64,000 nucleotides of DNA from CBDDGJ01 sp965227805 (lineage in GTDB: Bacteria > Pseudomonadota > Alphaproteobacteria > RS24). Of this stretch, positions 25,165 through 34,759 are shown piece after piece; the first letter of the stretch is position 1, and each line of letters starts with the position of its first letter. The translations under genes were made by a program, and so were the position numbers. The notes under the pieces were generated by a model. The model was not told where the DNA came from and did no database searches. It saw nothing but the letters and a program-made list of their open reading frames with translations. The stretch covers positions 930,001 to 994,000 of the forward strand of contig CBDDGJ010000003.1 in assembly GCA_965227805.1 (NCBI GenBank), written 5' to 3'.

Positions 25165-25642
25165 GCCTGTTTGTGTGGGCGTTGTGATTGCAGCGCATGG
25201 AATTAAAGGGCGGGTGAAAGTAAAAAGTTTTACCGATCCGCCCGATGCCTTGCAGCATTATCAGACCTTGCAGAATAAGCAGGGGCAGCCCTTAAAAATT
25301 GTGCATTGCACCTTTAACCGAAATATTGCGCGTATTGAATTTGCCGCTATAGATAATCGTGATGCTGCGGAGGCTTTGTGCGGCACCGAGATTTATGTGC
25401 CGCGTGAAACCCTGCCCCCTTTAGAGGATGATGATTTTTATCATGCCGATTTAATCGGGCTTACGGTTTTTGATGCGGCAGGCACCCAGCGCGGGGTGGT
25501 AACAGCGATATATAATTTCGGGGCGGGCGATGTGGTCGAGATCGGCGATGAACTCATCCCCTTTACCAAAGCGCATATACCGCATATAGATATTGCAGCA
25601 GGGCGTATGGTCATAGGGCTGCTAAATATGGATGAAATGTGA
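25154..25642 (+). CDS. rimM: Ribosome maturation factor RimM
   Basis: A 16S rRNA-processing factor that binds S19 during assembly of the 30S head. The 162-residue protein has the N-terminal barrel (VGVVIAAHGIKGRVKVKSFT) and the PRC-barrel domain with DDDFYHADLIGLTV and EIGDELIPFTKAHI. It starts with GTG, overlapping the end of rpsP, and its TGA overlaps the trmD ATG (TGATG), so all three are translationally coupled. Confidence 0.95.
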   Translation: MPTKPVCVGVVIAAHGIKGRVKVKSFTDPPDALQHYQTLQNKQGQPLKIVHCTFNRNIARIEFAAIDNRDAAEALCGTEIYVPRETLPPLEDDDFYHADLIGLTVFDAAGTQRGVVTAIYNFGAGDVVEIGDELIPFTKAHIPHIDIAAGRMVIGLLNMDEM

Positions 25643-26355
25643 TGGAAAGCTGGCAGGCACATATTATTACGTTATTCCCTGCGGTTTTTCCCGGTCCGCT
25701 GGGGGTAAGCCTTAGCGGGCAGGCTTTGGCAAAAAAAATCTGGGATATGCACTGCTATGATTTGCGCGATTTCGGCACAGGCACGCATAAGGCCATAGAT
25801 GGAACACCGGCAGGCGGTGGTGCGGGCATGGTGGTGCGGGCAGATATTGCCGCCAAAGCCCTGGATACGGCGCGCGACAAAGCGGGCGAAATGCCGCTTT
25901 TGCTGATGAGCCCGCGCGGCACACCGCTTACCCAGAAATATGTGCGTAAGCTGGCCACAGGCAAGGGCGCGATATTATTTTGCAATCGTTTTGAGGGGGT
26001 GGATGAACGATTTATCAAGGCGTATAATATAGAGGAAGTGTCTCTTGGCGATTATATTTTGGCAGGTGGCGAAGTGGCAGCATTGGCGCTGTTGGAGGCC
26101 GTTATTCGCTTATTGCCCGGGGTTATGGGCGCGGCAGCATCGGCGGATGAAGAAAGTTTTGAACGTGGCCTGCTTGAATATCCGCATTATACGCGCCCGG
26201 CGACATGGCGCGGTTATGATATTCCTGATATTTTGCTTTCGGGCAATCACCAAAAAATTGCCGCATGGCGCCACCAGCAAGCCGAAAATATAACGCGGAT
26301 TAGGCGTCCTGATTTATGGGCGCGCTATCAAATGAAAAATAATAAAAAGGGGTGA
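25642..26355 (+). CDS. trmD: tRNA (guanine-N1)-methyltransferase
   Basis: Methylates G37 of tRNAs with GN anticodons to prevent +1 frameshifting. The 237-residue protein has the trefoil-knot signature EVSLGDYILAGGEVAALALLE, the DDTPAGGGAGMV-like DGTPAGGGAGMVVR loop, and FCNRFEGVDERF for SAM binding. The ATG overlapping the rimM stop is the start. Near its 3' end (aaaaagg ... gcctttttc, 26342-26370) a weak terminator-like hairpin can be drawn. Confidence 0.96.
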   Translation: MESWQAHIITLFPAVFPGPLGVSLSGQALAKKIWDMHCYDLRDFGTGTHKAIDGTPAGGGAGMVVRADIAAKALDTARDKAGEMPLLLMSPRGTPLTQKYVRKLATGKGAILFCNRFEGVDERFIKAYNIEEVSLGDYILAGGEVAALALLEAVIRLLPGVMGAAASADEESFERGLLEYPHYTRPATWRGYDIPDILLSGNHQKIAAWRHQQAENITRIRRPDLWARYQMKNNKKG

Positions 26356-26421
26356 CAAGCCGCCTTTTTCATGCTATCTGCCAGCATCTTTATATAAACG
26401 CCTAAAGCAAGAGGTGGGAGC

Positions 26422-26850
26422 ATGAATTTACTGGATGAATTAGAACGTGAACATGTCGCGCAACATGCGGCAGAAAAACAAATAGATGAGTTCGCGCCCG
26501 GTGATACGGTGCAGGTGCATGTAAAAGTGCGCGAAGGCACGCGCGAACGTATTCAGGTGTTTGAAGGCGTGTGCATTGCGCGCGCACGAAGCGGCATAAA
26601 TGCAAATTGCACCATTCGTAAAATTTCTTACGGAGAGGGCGTCGAACGGGTGTTTCCGCTTTATAGCCCGTTGGTGGATGCCATTAAACTTGTGCGGCGC
26701 GGCAAAGTGCGGCGGGCAAAACTATATTATCTGCGCGGGCTACGCGGGCGGGCCGCACGCATTGCCGAGCGGCGCGATCGGGTCAACACAAAAACAAAAG
26801 TTGATACGGCACAGAAAAATGCCGAAAAAATTACAAGCACAGATACATAA
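26422..26850 (+). CDS. rplS: 50S ribosomal protein L19
   Basis: A 142-residue L19 at the 30S-50S interface. It has FAPGDTVQVHVKVREGTRER and the conserved SYGEGVERVFPLYSP and VRRGKVRRAKLYYLRGLRG strings. Its C-terminus is extended slightly beyond the usual 115-130 residues. It is the last gene of the rpsP group; leuC follows after 98 bases. Confidence 0.97.
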   Translation: MNLLDELEREHVAQHAAEKQIDEFAPGDTVQVHVKVREGTRERIQVFEGVCIARARSGINANCTIRKISYGEGVERVFPLYSPLVDAIKLVRRGKVRRAKLYYLRGLRGRAARIAERRDRVNTKTKVDTAQKNAEKITSTDT

Positions 26851-26861
26851 GGGTTAGCTAA

Positions 26862-26921
26862 GGCGCTTTACCGCCTGTCCGTCATAAAGCAAAACTGGCG
26901 GAAAGCCGGTTAAAAAGCGCC
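26862..26921 (+). promoter_or_regulatory. Long hairpin in the rplS-leuC gap
   Basis: GGCGCTTT (26862-26869) pairs with AAAGCGCC (26914-26921), and CCGCC (26871-26875) pairs with GGCGG (26897-26901) inside it. No T run follows, so it is not a normal terminator. It would form in the leader of leuC or the trailer of rplS. No leucine-rich leader peptide is visible, so attenuation of the classical kind is not supported. Confidence 0.4.
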
Positions 26922-26948
26922 GTAATCTATAAAAGACAGGACGGACAT

Positions 26949-28364
26949 ATGGCAAAAACACTTTACGATAAAATCTGGGATACACATCTGGTCGATGCAC
27001 AGGCAGATGGTAATTGCCTGCTTTATATTGACCGGCATTTGGTGCATGAAGTGACCAGCCCACAAGCCTTTGAGGGGTTGCGTATGGCGGGCAGAAAGGT
27101 GCGGGCACCGCAAAAAACCCTTGCGCTTGCCGATCATAATATTCCCACCACCGACCGCAGCGGCGGCGTGGCGGCGATTAGCGATCTGGAAAGCAAATTG
27201 CAAATTGAAACCCTAGCGAAAAACGCCGAAGAATTTGGCATTGAATATATTGATATGCATGATTTGCGCCAGGGCATTGTGCATGTGACTGGCCCCGAAC
27301 AGGGCTTTACGTTACCGGGACTTACCATTGTGTGTGGCGATAGTCATACATCAACCCATGGTGCTTTTGGTGCATTGGCGCATGGCATCGGCACATCCGA
27401 GGTGGAACATGTATTAGCCACGCAAACGCTTATTCAGGCCAAGGCAAAAAATTTCCGTATCACGGTTACGGGCACCGCGCCTGCACATATTACCGCAAAA
27501 GATATTGCGCTTGCCATTATCGGTGAAATCGGCACCGCAGGCGGCACGGGCTATGTTGTAGAATATGCAGGAGCGGCCATTGAGGTGCTTTCTATGGAAG
27601 GACGTATGACCCTATGCAATATGACGATTGAAGCCGGCGCACGTGCGGGGCTTATCGCGCCGGATGAAAAAACTTTTGCTTATCTGGAAGGTCGTGCTAA
27701 AGCACCCAAAGGGGCAAAATGGGATGAGGCGCTGGCTTATTGGCAAACCTTGAAATCGGATGAAGGCGCGCATTTTGATCGTGAGATTACGCTTAATGTT
27801 GAAAACTTACCCCCGCTTGTTACATGGGGCACAAGCCCGCAAGATGTGGTGTCGATTGAAGGGATTGTGCCAAACCCGCAAGATGTGGCAGATGCCGCCA
27901 AACGTGCCGCCATGCAACGGGCGCTGGATTATATGGGGCTGGAAGCCGGCACGCCCATGCAAGAGGTGAAGATAGACCGGGTTTTTATCGGCTCATGCAC
28001 CAATAGCCGCATTGAAGATTTACGCGCGGCGGCAAAAATTGCGGCACAAGGCAAAATCGCGCCGCATGTATCGGCCATGGTGGTGCCTGGCTCGGGATTG
28101 GTGAAGCAACAGGCGGAAGCAGAAGGCCTGGATAAGATTTTTATCGCTGCCGGTTTTGAATGGCGCGAACCGGGATGCTCTATGTGTCTGGCCATGAATG
28201 CCGATAGGCTGGAACCGGGCGAGCGATGCGCCTCAACGTCAAACCGTAATTTTGAAGGTCGCCAGGGGCGTGGCGGGCGCACGCATTTGCTTTCGCCAGA
28301 AATGGCGGCGGCGGCGGCACTGGCAGGCCATTTTGCCGATATTCGTGCGTTTAAGGAGGTATAA
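26949..28364 (+). CDS. leuC: 3-isopropylmalate dehydratase large subunit
   Basis: The 4Fe-4S aconitase-family subunit that isomerises 2- to 3-isopropylmalate in leucine synthesis, pairing with LeuD. The 471-residue protein opens with TLYDKIWDTHLV and shows VCGDSHTSTHGAFGALAHGI plus the cluster cysteines in FIGSCTNSRIEDL and the PGCSMCLAMN segment. Start SD is GGACGGAC before the ATG. It is immediately followed by leuD, with no intergenic base. Confidence 0.97.
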   Translation: MAKTLYDKIWDTHLVDAQADGNCLLYIDRHLVHEVTSPQAFEGLRMAGRKVRAPQKTLALADHNIPTTDRSGGVAAISDLESKLQIETLAKNAEEFGIEYIDMHDLRQGIVHVTGPEQGFTLPGLTIVCGDSHTSTHGAFGALAHGIGTSEVEHVLATQTLIQAKAKNFRITVTGTAPAHITAKDIALAIIGEIGTAGGTGYVVEYAGAAIEVLSMEGRMTLCNMTIEAGARAGLIAPDEKTFAYLEGRAKAPKGAKWDEALAYWQTLKSDEGAHFDREITLNVENLPPLVTWGTSPQDVVSIEGIVPNPQDVADAAKRAAMQRALDYMGLEAGTPMQEVKIDRVFIGSCTNSRIEDLRAAAKIAAQGKIAPHVSAMVVPGSGLVKQQAEAEGLDKIFIAAGFEWREPGCSMCLAMNADRLEPGERCASTSNRNFEGRQGRGGRTHLLSPEMAAAAALAGHFADIRAFKEV

Positions 28365-28967
28365 ATGGATAAGTTTGATAAATTAACCGGCATTGCAGCC
28401 CCGCTGCCCATGCTCAATATTGATACGGATATGATTATCCCCAAGCAATTTTTGAAAACCATTAAGCGTTCGGGGTTGGGCAAAAACCTGTTTGATGAAA
28501 TGCGCTATGATGATAAGGGCGAAGAAATGCCCGATTTCGTGCTGAATAAAGCGCCTTATCGAAACGCACAAATTTTGCTTGCTGGCGATAATTTTGGCTG
28601 TGGGTCTAGCCGCGAACATGCACCATGGGCGTTATTGGATTTTGGTATTCGCTGTGTGATCGCGCCCAGCTTTGCCGATATTTTTTATAATAATTGTTTC
28701 AAAAATGGTATATTGCCCATCACCCTGCCGCAAGAAGATATCGACCGCTTGCTGGATGATGCTGAGCGCGGGGCAAATGCGGTGATCAGCATTGATTTGG
28801 AAAAACAGCAAATAAGCGGACCGGATGGCGGCACAATATCCTTTGAGATTGATGCCTTTCGCAAGCAATGCCTGCTGGACGGGCTGGATGATATTGGGCT
28901 TAGCTTGCAAAAGCAGGATAAAATCACCGCCTTTGAAACTAAACATAATGCGTTAAGTTGGTCGTAA
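28365..28967 (+). CDS. leuD: 3-isopropylmalate dehydratase small subunit
   Basis: The swivel-domain partner of LeuC. The 200-residue protein has NIDTDMIIPKQFLKTIKRSG and the substrate-binding GDNFGCGSSREHAPWAL motif. It begins directly after the leuC stop with an AAGGAGG-type site inside the end of leuC, and leuB begins four bases after it. Confidence 0.97.
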   Translation: MDKFDKLTGIAAPLPMLNIDTDMIIPKQFLKTIKRSGLGKNLFDEMRYDDKGEEMPDFVLNKAPYRNAQILLAGDNFGCGSSREHAPWALLDFGIRCVIAPSFADIFYNNCFKNGILPITLPQEDIDRLLDDAERGANAVISIDLEKQQISGPDGGTISFEIDAFRKQCLLDGLDDIGLSLQKQDKITAFETKHNALSWS

Positions 28968-28971
28968 GACG

Positions 28972-30072
28972 ATGGAACAGATTTTAATTTTAGCCGGAGA
29001 TGGCATTGGCCCCGAAGTGATGGGCGAGGTGCGCCGTGTGATTGATTGGTTTGGCACGCAGCGGGGCTTTCAGGCTGTGATAGAAGAAGATTTGGTTGGC
29101 GGCTGTGCGTATGAGGCGCATGGGCAGGCTATTTCTGATGCCACCATAGATCGTGCTTTGGCAGCCGATACAGTTTTACTGGGCGCAGTGGGCGGGCCGC
29201 AATGGGATAATGTGGCCTATGATGTGCGCCCGGAGGCAGGGCTTTTGCGTTTGCGTAAAGATTTGGAATTATTTGCCAATTTACGCCCGGCCTTATGTTT
29301 TCCGGCGCTTGCCGATGCGTCAAGTCTGAAACGCGAGATTATCGAAGGGCTGGATATTATGATTGTGCGCGAGCTTACGGGCGGCGTTTATTTTGGCGAA
29401 CCACGCGGCATTGAAGATTTGGGCAATGGCCAAAGGCGCGGTGTGAACACGCAAGTTTATGATACTTATGAAATCGAACGCGTGGCGCGCGTGGCGGCAG
29501 ATCTGGCCATGAAGCGCGGCAAAAAACTCACTTCGGCAGAAAAGCGCAATGTTATGGAATCCGGCCTTTTATGGCATGAAGAGGTGACGCGGGTGATTGC
29601 AGCAGACTATCCCGCTATAGAGTTAGACCATATGCTTGCCGATAATTGTGCCATGCAGCTTGTGCGGGCGCCCAAGCAATTTGATGTATTGGTGACGGAT
29701 AATCTGTTTGGCGATATTTTATCGGATATTGCGGCGATGCTTACCGGTTCGTTGGGCATGTTGCCTTCGGCGTCTTTGGGGGCAGCCAGTGAGGGACGGC
29801 GCGCGCGTAGCTTGTATGAGCCGGTGCATGGCTCGGCACCCGATATTGCCGGTAAGGGCTTAGCCAATCCGATTGCCTCTATTTTATCATTTGCCATGGC
29901 CTTGCGTTATACATTCGATCGCGGTGCAGATGCGGATTTACTGGAGCGCGCGGTTGAAAGCGTGCTGGCTTCGGGTAAACGAACGGCTGATATTATGCAA
30001 GATGGTATGGCGGCCTGCTCGACCCAGCAAATGGGTGACGCCATTCTTGCGGCACTTTCTCACCTAAAATAA
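28972..30072 (+). CDS. leuB: 3-isopropylmalate dehydrogenase
   Basis: NAD-dependent oxidative decarboxylation of 3-isopropylmalate, the third leucine step. The 366-residue protein has ILAGDGIGPEVM, LRKDLELFANLRPA, the ELTGGVYFGEPRG substrate loop, and NLFGDILSDIAAML with the metal aspartates. The C-terminal half has HGSAPDIAGKGLANP. It follows leuD in the same operon, with 12 bases to asd. Confidence 0.97.
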   Translation: MEQILILAGDGIGPEVMGEVRRVIDWFGTQRGFQAVIEEDLVGGCAYEAHGQAISDATIDRALAADTVLLGAVGGPQWDNVAYDVRPEAGLLRLRKDLELFANLRPALCFPALADASSLKREIIEGLDIMIVRELTGGVYFGEPRGIEDLGNGQRRGVNTQVYDTYEIERVARVAADLAMKRGKKLTSAEKRNVMESGLLWHEEVTRVIAADYPAIELDHMLADNCAMQLVRAPKQFDVLVTDNLFGDILSDIAAMLTGSLGMLPSASLGAASEGRRARSLYEPVHGSAPDIAGKGLANPIASILSFAMALRYTFDRGADADLLERAVESVLASGKRTADIMQDGMAACSTQQMGDAILAALSHLK

Positions 30073-30084
30073 AGGGGCGACCAA

Positions 30085-31125
30085 ATGACTGAAAAACAGG
30101 GGTTTCATATTGCGGTTGTTGGTGCAACCGGAAATGTCGGGCGGGAAATGCTGGCGATTTTAGCCGAGCGCAATTTTCCGATTGCACAATTAGATGCGCT
30201 TGCCTCGCGTAAATCGCAAGGTAAGGAGATAAGTTTCGGTGATAAAATCATTAAAGCGCAGGCGCTGGCGTTTTATGATTTTGCACAGGCCGATATAGCT
30301 TTATTTTCCTGCGGTTCGGGGCCAACCAAAACCTATGCCCCCAAGGCCGCCGCTGCCGGTTGCGTGGTGATTGATAATTCTTCGCTTTATCGTATGGAAG
30401 ATGACGTGCCGCTTATTGTGCCTGAAGTGAATGCATCTGCAATGCGTGATTATAAAAAGCGCAATATTATCGCCAATCCAAATTGCTCGACAGCGCAATT
30501 ACTGGTTGCGCTTAAACCCTTGCATGATGCCGCCAGGATTAAACGGATTGTCATTGCCACCTATCAGGCTGTTTCGGGTGTCGGAAAAGCGGCAGGCGAT
30601 GAGCTTTTCACCCAAACGCGCGGCATTTTTGTAAATGACGAAATGGTCAAAGAGCAGTTTCCCAAGCAAATTGCCTTTAATGTTATTCCGCATTGTGGTG
30701 ATTTTGGCGATGGTGGTTATACACAAGAAGAAACCAAATTGGTGAATGAAACGCATAAAATGCTCGATCCCTCTATCAAGGTTACGGCGACCTGTGTGCG
30801 TGTGCCGGTATTTGTTGGCCATAGCGAAGCGGTGAATATCGAATTTGAAACCCCGCTTTCCGCCACGCAAGCGCGGGAGATTTTACGGGAAGCCCCTGGC
30901 ATATTGGTGATTGATAAGCGCGAAGAGGGTGGCTATATCACGCCAGTGGACTGTGTGGGTGATTATGCGACATTCGTATCGCGCATAAGACAAGACCCAA
31001 CTGTGGAAAACGGGCTTAATATATGGGTGGTATCGGATAATTTGCGTAAAGGTGCCGCCTTAAATGCGGTGCAAATTGCCGAAGAACTGGCCGCGCATCA
31101 CCTTCGCCCCCGCGCATATGGCTAA
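30085..31125 (+). CDS. asd: Aspartate-semialdehyde dehydrogenase
   Basis: Reduces aspartyl phosphate to the semialdehyde that feeds lysine, threonine, methionine and diaminopimelate. The 346-residue protein has the VVGATGNVGREMLAIL phosphate loop, the catalytic Cys in NPNCSTAQLL, and the histidine in a VPVFVGHSEAVNIEF segment. It completes the leuCDB-asd operon, an order common in Alphaproteobacteria. Its end overlaps the start of the GNAT gene by eight bases. Confidence 0.97.
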   Translation: MTEKQGFHIAVVGATGNVGREMLAILAERNFPIAQLDALASRKSQGKEISFGDKIIKAQALAFYDFAQADIALFSCGSGPTKTYAPKAAAAGCVVIDNSSLYRMEDDVPLIVPEVNASAMRDYKKRNIIANPNCSTAQLLVALKPLHDAARIKRIVIATYQAVSGVGKAAGDELFTQTRGIFVNDEMVKEQFPKQIAFNVIPHCGDFGDGGYTQEETKLVNETHKMLDPSIKVTATCVRVPVFVGHSEAVNIEFETPLSATQAREILREAPGILVIDKREEGGYITPVDCVGDYATFVSRIRQDPTVENGLNIWVVSDNLRKGAALNAVQIAEELAAHHLRPRAYG

Positions 31126-31570
31126 AATAACATTACGCGCGGCGTATCGGGAAGAAAGCGCCTTGCTCAGTGACATCTGTATGCGTGCGAAGGCACGATG
31201 GGGATATGATGCAGAATTTATGCAGGCGTGTCGGGCAGAATTAAGCGTTGCGCCGGAAGACTTTCCCCATGTTTTTGTTGCATTATGGGATGCCCGCATT
31301 ATAGGTGTGGCAAGCCTGTCTTTTGAACAAGATGAAACCTGTTTGGAAAAACTTTTTATTGAACCGGATTTTTGGGGCAAGGGCGTAGGCCAGCTTTTGC
31401 TCGACCATGCGTGCGCTTATGCCCGCAAGCAGGGTGCGGGCAAATTGCGCATAGACTCCGACCCGCATGCCGCCGCCTTTTATGCGCGTTATGGCGCGAA
31501 GCAAATCGGCACCGTGCCAAGTGCATCAATTAAAGGGCGCGTTTTACCTTGCTTTGAATATGCGCTTTAA
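31118..31570 (+). CDS. GNAT family N-acetyltransferase
   Basis: A 150-residue GNAT protein. The acetyl-CoA loop is FWGKGVGQLLLDHA (R/Q-x-x-G-x-G/A type), preceded by the beta4 strand LEKLFIEPD and followed by RIDSDPHAAAFYARYGA. The substrate is unknown. The ATG inside the last codons of asd is taken as start because conserved GNAT sequence begins with ITLRAAYREES just after it; an earlier in-frame start would lie deep in asd. Expression is likely coupled to asd. Confidence 0.85.
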   Translation: MAKITLRAAYREESALLSDICMRAKARWGYDAEFMQACRAELSVAPEDFPHVFVALWDARIIGVASLSFEQDETCLEKLFIEPDFWGKGVGQLLLDHACAYARKQGAGKLRIDSDPHAAAFYARYGAKQIGTVPSASIKGRVLPCFEYAL

Positions 31571-31584
31571 GCGCTGCCCTTTGC

Positions 31585-32283
31585 TTAAGTTGTAACGGCT
31601 ATATTGCGCTCTTTTTCTAAAGATGCCTTTATCTCTTCGGCCATTGTGCCACGTGTTTTGAGCTTATTGCCCTTATAGGCCTTAAGGCTTAGCTTTTGAT
31701 AATTTTGCGCGCGGGTTAGGGCGGCCTCATCTAGCTTGTCGGGGGCAATGACCTCATGCACATAGCCTATAGAGCAAGCTGCTTGGGGGTCATAAAGTTG
31801 TGCGCCGACAACAGCTGTGTCATAGGCGTGGGGGGCAAGCCGATACCGCGCCAGACAAAACCCGTAATGCGGCAAGACCATACCAATGGCTGTTTCATTA
31901 AGCCCATATTTATAATCGCCCTGGGCAGCAATAACGTAATCTGCTGCCAATACCAATAAGGCACCTGCTGCCATGGCGTGGCCGGTAGACGCTAAAATAA
32001 CCGGCTTGGGCATAATGAATAAGCGATGCAATAATGCACCGCCCATATGCACCATGCGCGCGACATCTTCGGCCACACCATTTTGCATAACTTTCAGATT
32101 AAATCCGGCACAGGTCATATTTTCCCGCCCCTTTAGTAAAATAATATCGGCCTCGGCTTCGGCTTTATCCAGTGCCTCATTAAACGCGCCCATCATGTCA
32201 AAGCCGAATGCATTGGCCTTGCCATCATCCAGGGTAATATGGGCGATGCCTTCGTTTATTGTGAGTGTTACATAATCCGTCAT
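31585..32283 (-). CDS. Enoyl-CoA hydratase/isomerase (crotonase) family protein
   Basis: A 232-residue crotonase-fold protein, shorter than the usual 255-260. It has the first oxyanion-hole region MTCAGFNLKVMQNG and the second in GHAMAAGALLVLAADY. The usual catalytic glutamates of enoyl-CoA hydratase are not obvious (GLNETAIGMVLP holds one), so isomerase, hydrolase or other crotonase chemistry is possible. It lies 23 bases downstream of comM on the same strand. Confidence 0.85.
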   Translation of the reverse strand: MTDYVTLTINEGIAHITLDDGKANAFGFDMMGAFNEALDKAEAEADIILLKGRENMTCAGFNLKVMQNGVAEDVARMVHMGGALLHRLFIMPKPVILASTGHAMAAGALLVLAADYVIAAQGDYKYGLNETAIGMVLPHYGFCLARYRLAPHAYDTAVVGAQLYDPQAACSIGYVHEVIAPDKLDEAALTRAQNYQKLSLKAYKGNKLKTRGTMAEEIKASLEKERNIAVTT

Positions 32284-32306
32284 AATCTCTCCTTTGGTTT
32301 ACTATG

Positions 32307-33815
32307 TTAATTTTGGGCAATCCCCCGCCATAAAAGGGCGGAGGCCACATCTTGTTCCGTGGGGGTGGCGCGGTGGTGCAAATCTGCCAATGTCCGCATG
32401 ACACGCAATACCCGCCCGAAACCACGTGCGGTGAGGCGGTCTTGCGCGACGACTTGGTCGAGCAGTTTTTGCCCCTGCATATCGGGTTTTGTATGGGCGA
32501 AAAGCGCATCACCATCCAGCTGGGCGTTCAGCACATTTTGCCGCTCTAGCTGAATGATACGCGCTTGTGCCACACGTTCGGCAATGCGTGCCGTGCTTTC
32601 GCCTTTTTCGGGGGCGATCATGGACTGCAAAGAAACAGGCGGCACGTTAATACGAATATCAAAGCGGTCTAATATAGGGCCGGAAAGCCGGTTCATATAA
32701 TCTTGCACACATAGCGGCACCCGATGGCAGGCGCGCTCAGCATCATCGGCATAACCACAGCGACACGGATTCATGGCGGCAATCAGTTGAAAGCGTGCCG
32801 GATAGGTGACATGCGCCGCGGCACGCGCAACCATTACCTGTCCGGTTTCAATCGGCTGGCGCAGGGCATCAAGCACTGAACGGGGAAATTCAGGCAATTC
32901 ATCCAAAAATAAAACGCCATTATGTGCAAGCGAAATCTCGCCTGGCTTTGCCCAGCGTCCGCCTCCGATAAGGGCAGCCACACTAGCCGAATGATGTGGT
33001 GCACGAAAAGGGCGCCGCCCGCTCATCGTCTTTGCATCATAGCTGGCACTTAGGCTTTCTATCATGCTCACATCAAGGCGCTCTTGGGCTGTTAAGGGTG
33101 GCAGCAAACCTGGTAGGCGGCTTGCAAGCATGGATTTTCCCGCGCCCGGTGGACCCGACATAAGCATATTATGCCCGCCTGCAGCGGCGACTTCCAAGCT
33201 CAAACGGGCTTGTTCTTGCCCGCGAATATCTGCCATGTCGGGAATGTCTGTATCATCTTTTACGATTTTGGTTTGTGGGGGCTGTAAAAGCCGCGTGCCG
33301 CGTAAATGATTGAGAATCTGGATTAGATTGTCTGCGGCAATAATGTCCGGCGCTTCAACCAGGCCAAGCCCAGACCATGCTGCTTCCGGCCCTAAACTTG
33401 CGGGGCAAATAAGCCCCAGGCCATTTCCATGCGCGGTCACTGCCGCAGGCAAAGCCCCGGGAACCGCCCGGCACGAGCCATCCAGCCCCAGCTCACCCAT
33501 GGCCATAAACCCGTCCACGGCAGATTGCCCAAGTCCGCCCATTGCAACAATCAACCCCAATGCAATTGGCAAATCATAATGGCTGCCCTCTTTGGGTAAG
33601 TCGGCAGGTGACAGGCTGATGGTGATGCGTTCATAAGGCAAGCCCAAGCCAATGGCACCCAAAGCGGCACGCACGCGGTCACGGCTTTCGGCGATGGATT
33701 TATCGGGTAGGCCGACAACGGAAAAGGCATTTTGCCCGGGCGCAAGATGCACTTGCACATCAATCGGCACGGCCTCAATGCCCCGAAATGCAATTGTTTT
33801 TATATGCGCAACCAT
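32307..33815 (-). CDS. comM: ComM/YifB-like Mg-chelatase-type AAA+ ATPase
   Basis: A 502-residue hexameric helicase-like ATPase that promotes branch migration during natural transformation in Vibrio, and is widespread as YifB. It has the N-terminal lon-like domain (FSVVGLPDKSIAESRDRVRAA), Walker A GPPGAGKSMLASRLPGL, Walker B FLDELPEF, sensor RFQLIAAMNPCRCG with the zinc-like cysteines, and the C-terminal ARGFGRVLRVMRTLAD. No competence genes are nearby. Confidence 0.93.
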   Translation of the reverse strand: MVAHIKTIAFRGIEAVPIDVQVHLAPGQNAFSVVGLPDKSIAESRDRVRAALGAIGLGLPYERITISLSPADLPKEGSHYDLPIALGLIVAMGGLGQSAVDGFMAMGELGLDGSCRAVPGALPAAVTAHGNGLGLICPASLGPEAAWSGLGLVEAPDIIAADNLIQILNHLRGTRLLQPPQTKIVKDDTDIPDMADIRGQEQARLSLEVAAAGGHNMLMSGPPGAGKSMLASRLPGLLPPLTAQERLDVSMIESLSASYDAKTMSGRRPFRAPHHSASVAALIGGGRWAKPGEISLAHNGVLFLDELPEFPRSVLDALRQPIETGQVMVARAAAHVTYPARFQLIAAMNPCRCGYADDAERACHRVPLCVQDYMNRLSGPILDRFDIRINVPPVSLQSMIAPEKGESTARIAERVAQARIIQLERQNVLNAQLDGDALFAHTKPDMQGQKLLDQVVAQDRLTARGFGRVLRVMRTLADLHHRATPTEQDVASALLWRGIAQN

Positions 33816-33853
33816 TATCCCTTTTATCCTTCTGTTGCTTGCTTAAGAGCTGT

Positions 33854-34756
33854 CTATACGGCGACAGGGTGTTTTTTTAATCTTGCCTCTCGCCGGATAA
33901 TATATAAAGTCGTTATCACAATAATAGCACCCCCGCTTATTGTATATATGTCGGGTATATCCGCAAAGAGGAAATATCCCACAATCACAGCAAAAATTAA
34001 CCGCGTATAATCAAACGGCGCAATGGCCGACGCCTCGCCCATGCCATACGCACGAATAAAAAAATTATGCCCCATCGCGCCCGCAATGCCCATAATTATA
34101 AGCAATATCCATTCTTGACTATTTGGCATTTGCCAGAACAAAATTGTGGGCACAATCAAAATCGCCATGCCGAATATATTGGAATAAAACATCATGGTGA
34201 CAGGGGTGTCATAGCGCGAAACAATATTGACCAGAATGCTTGCCAAAGCAACAAATAGAGCGTGTCCCAGTGCCGTCATAACACCGAGGTTAATGTCAAA
34301 CCCCACACCCGGACGCAGCATAAGCAGCACGCCACCAAAACCGATAATCACGGCAAAGCCTCTATGCCAGCCGACATGTTCGTGCAAAATAAGCGCCGCC
34401 AGCGGCACTAAAAATAAAAGCCGCGAAAAGCTAATGGCCTGCACATCGGCTAAGGGCAAGGCAATGCTAGCGTAAAAGCCACATATCATGGCCAGCGAAC
34501 CGATAATGCCGCGTGTAATCTGTAACGCCGGCACACGGGTTTTAATGCCTCCACCTTGTAAGAGGCCTGCACGCCATAAAAACGGCGAAATCAGTAAAAA
34601 AGAAATAAAAAGCCGCATAAAGCCGATCTGCATAACATCCAGCCTTGTGCCGAGTAGTTTTACGCAGGTTATCATACAGGTAAACAGCACAGCCGAGGCA
34701 AGCAACCACAACGCTCCCCGAATATTATCGGGTGCGGCTTTTCCCGCTTGTGTCAT
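33854..34756 (-). CDS. EamA/DMT family transporter
   Basis: A 300-residue drug/metabolite transporter with ten predicted membrane helices in two EamA repeats (for example SAVLFTCMITCVKLLGTRL at the start of the first and the AMGHNFFIRAYGMGEASAIA segment of the second). The substrate is not predictable; relatives export amino acids or metabolites. It is three bases downstream of a quinone oxidoreductase gene and may share its message. Confidence 0.9.
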   Translation of the reverse strand: MTQAGKAAPDNIRGALWLLASAVLFTCMITCVKLLGTRLDVMQIGFMRLFISFLLISPFLWRAGLLQGGGIKTRVPALQITRGIIGSLAMICGFYASIALPLADVQAISFSRLLFLVPLAALILHEHVGWHRGFAVIIGFGGVLLMLRPGVGFDINLGVMTALGHALFVALASILVNIVSRYDTPVTMMFYSNIFGMAILIVPTILFWQMPNSQEWILLIIMGIAGAMGHNFFIRAYGMGEASAIAPFDYTRLIFAVIVGYFLFADIPDIYTISGGAIIVITTLYIIRREARLKKHPVAV

Positions 34757-34759
34757 GAG

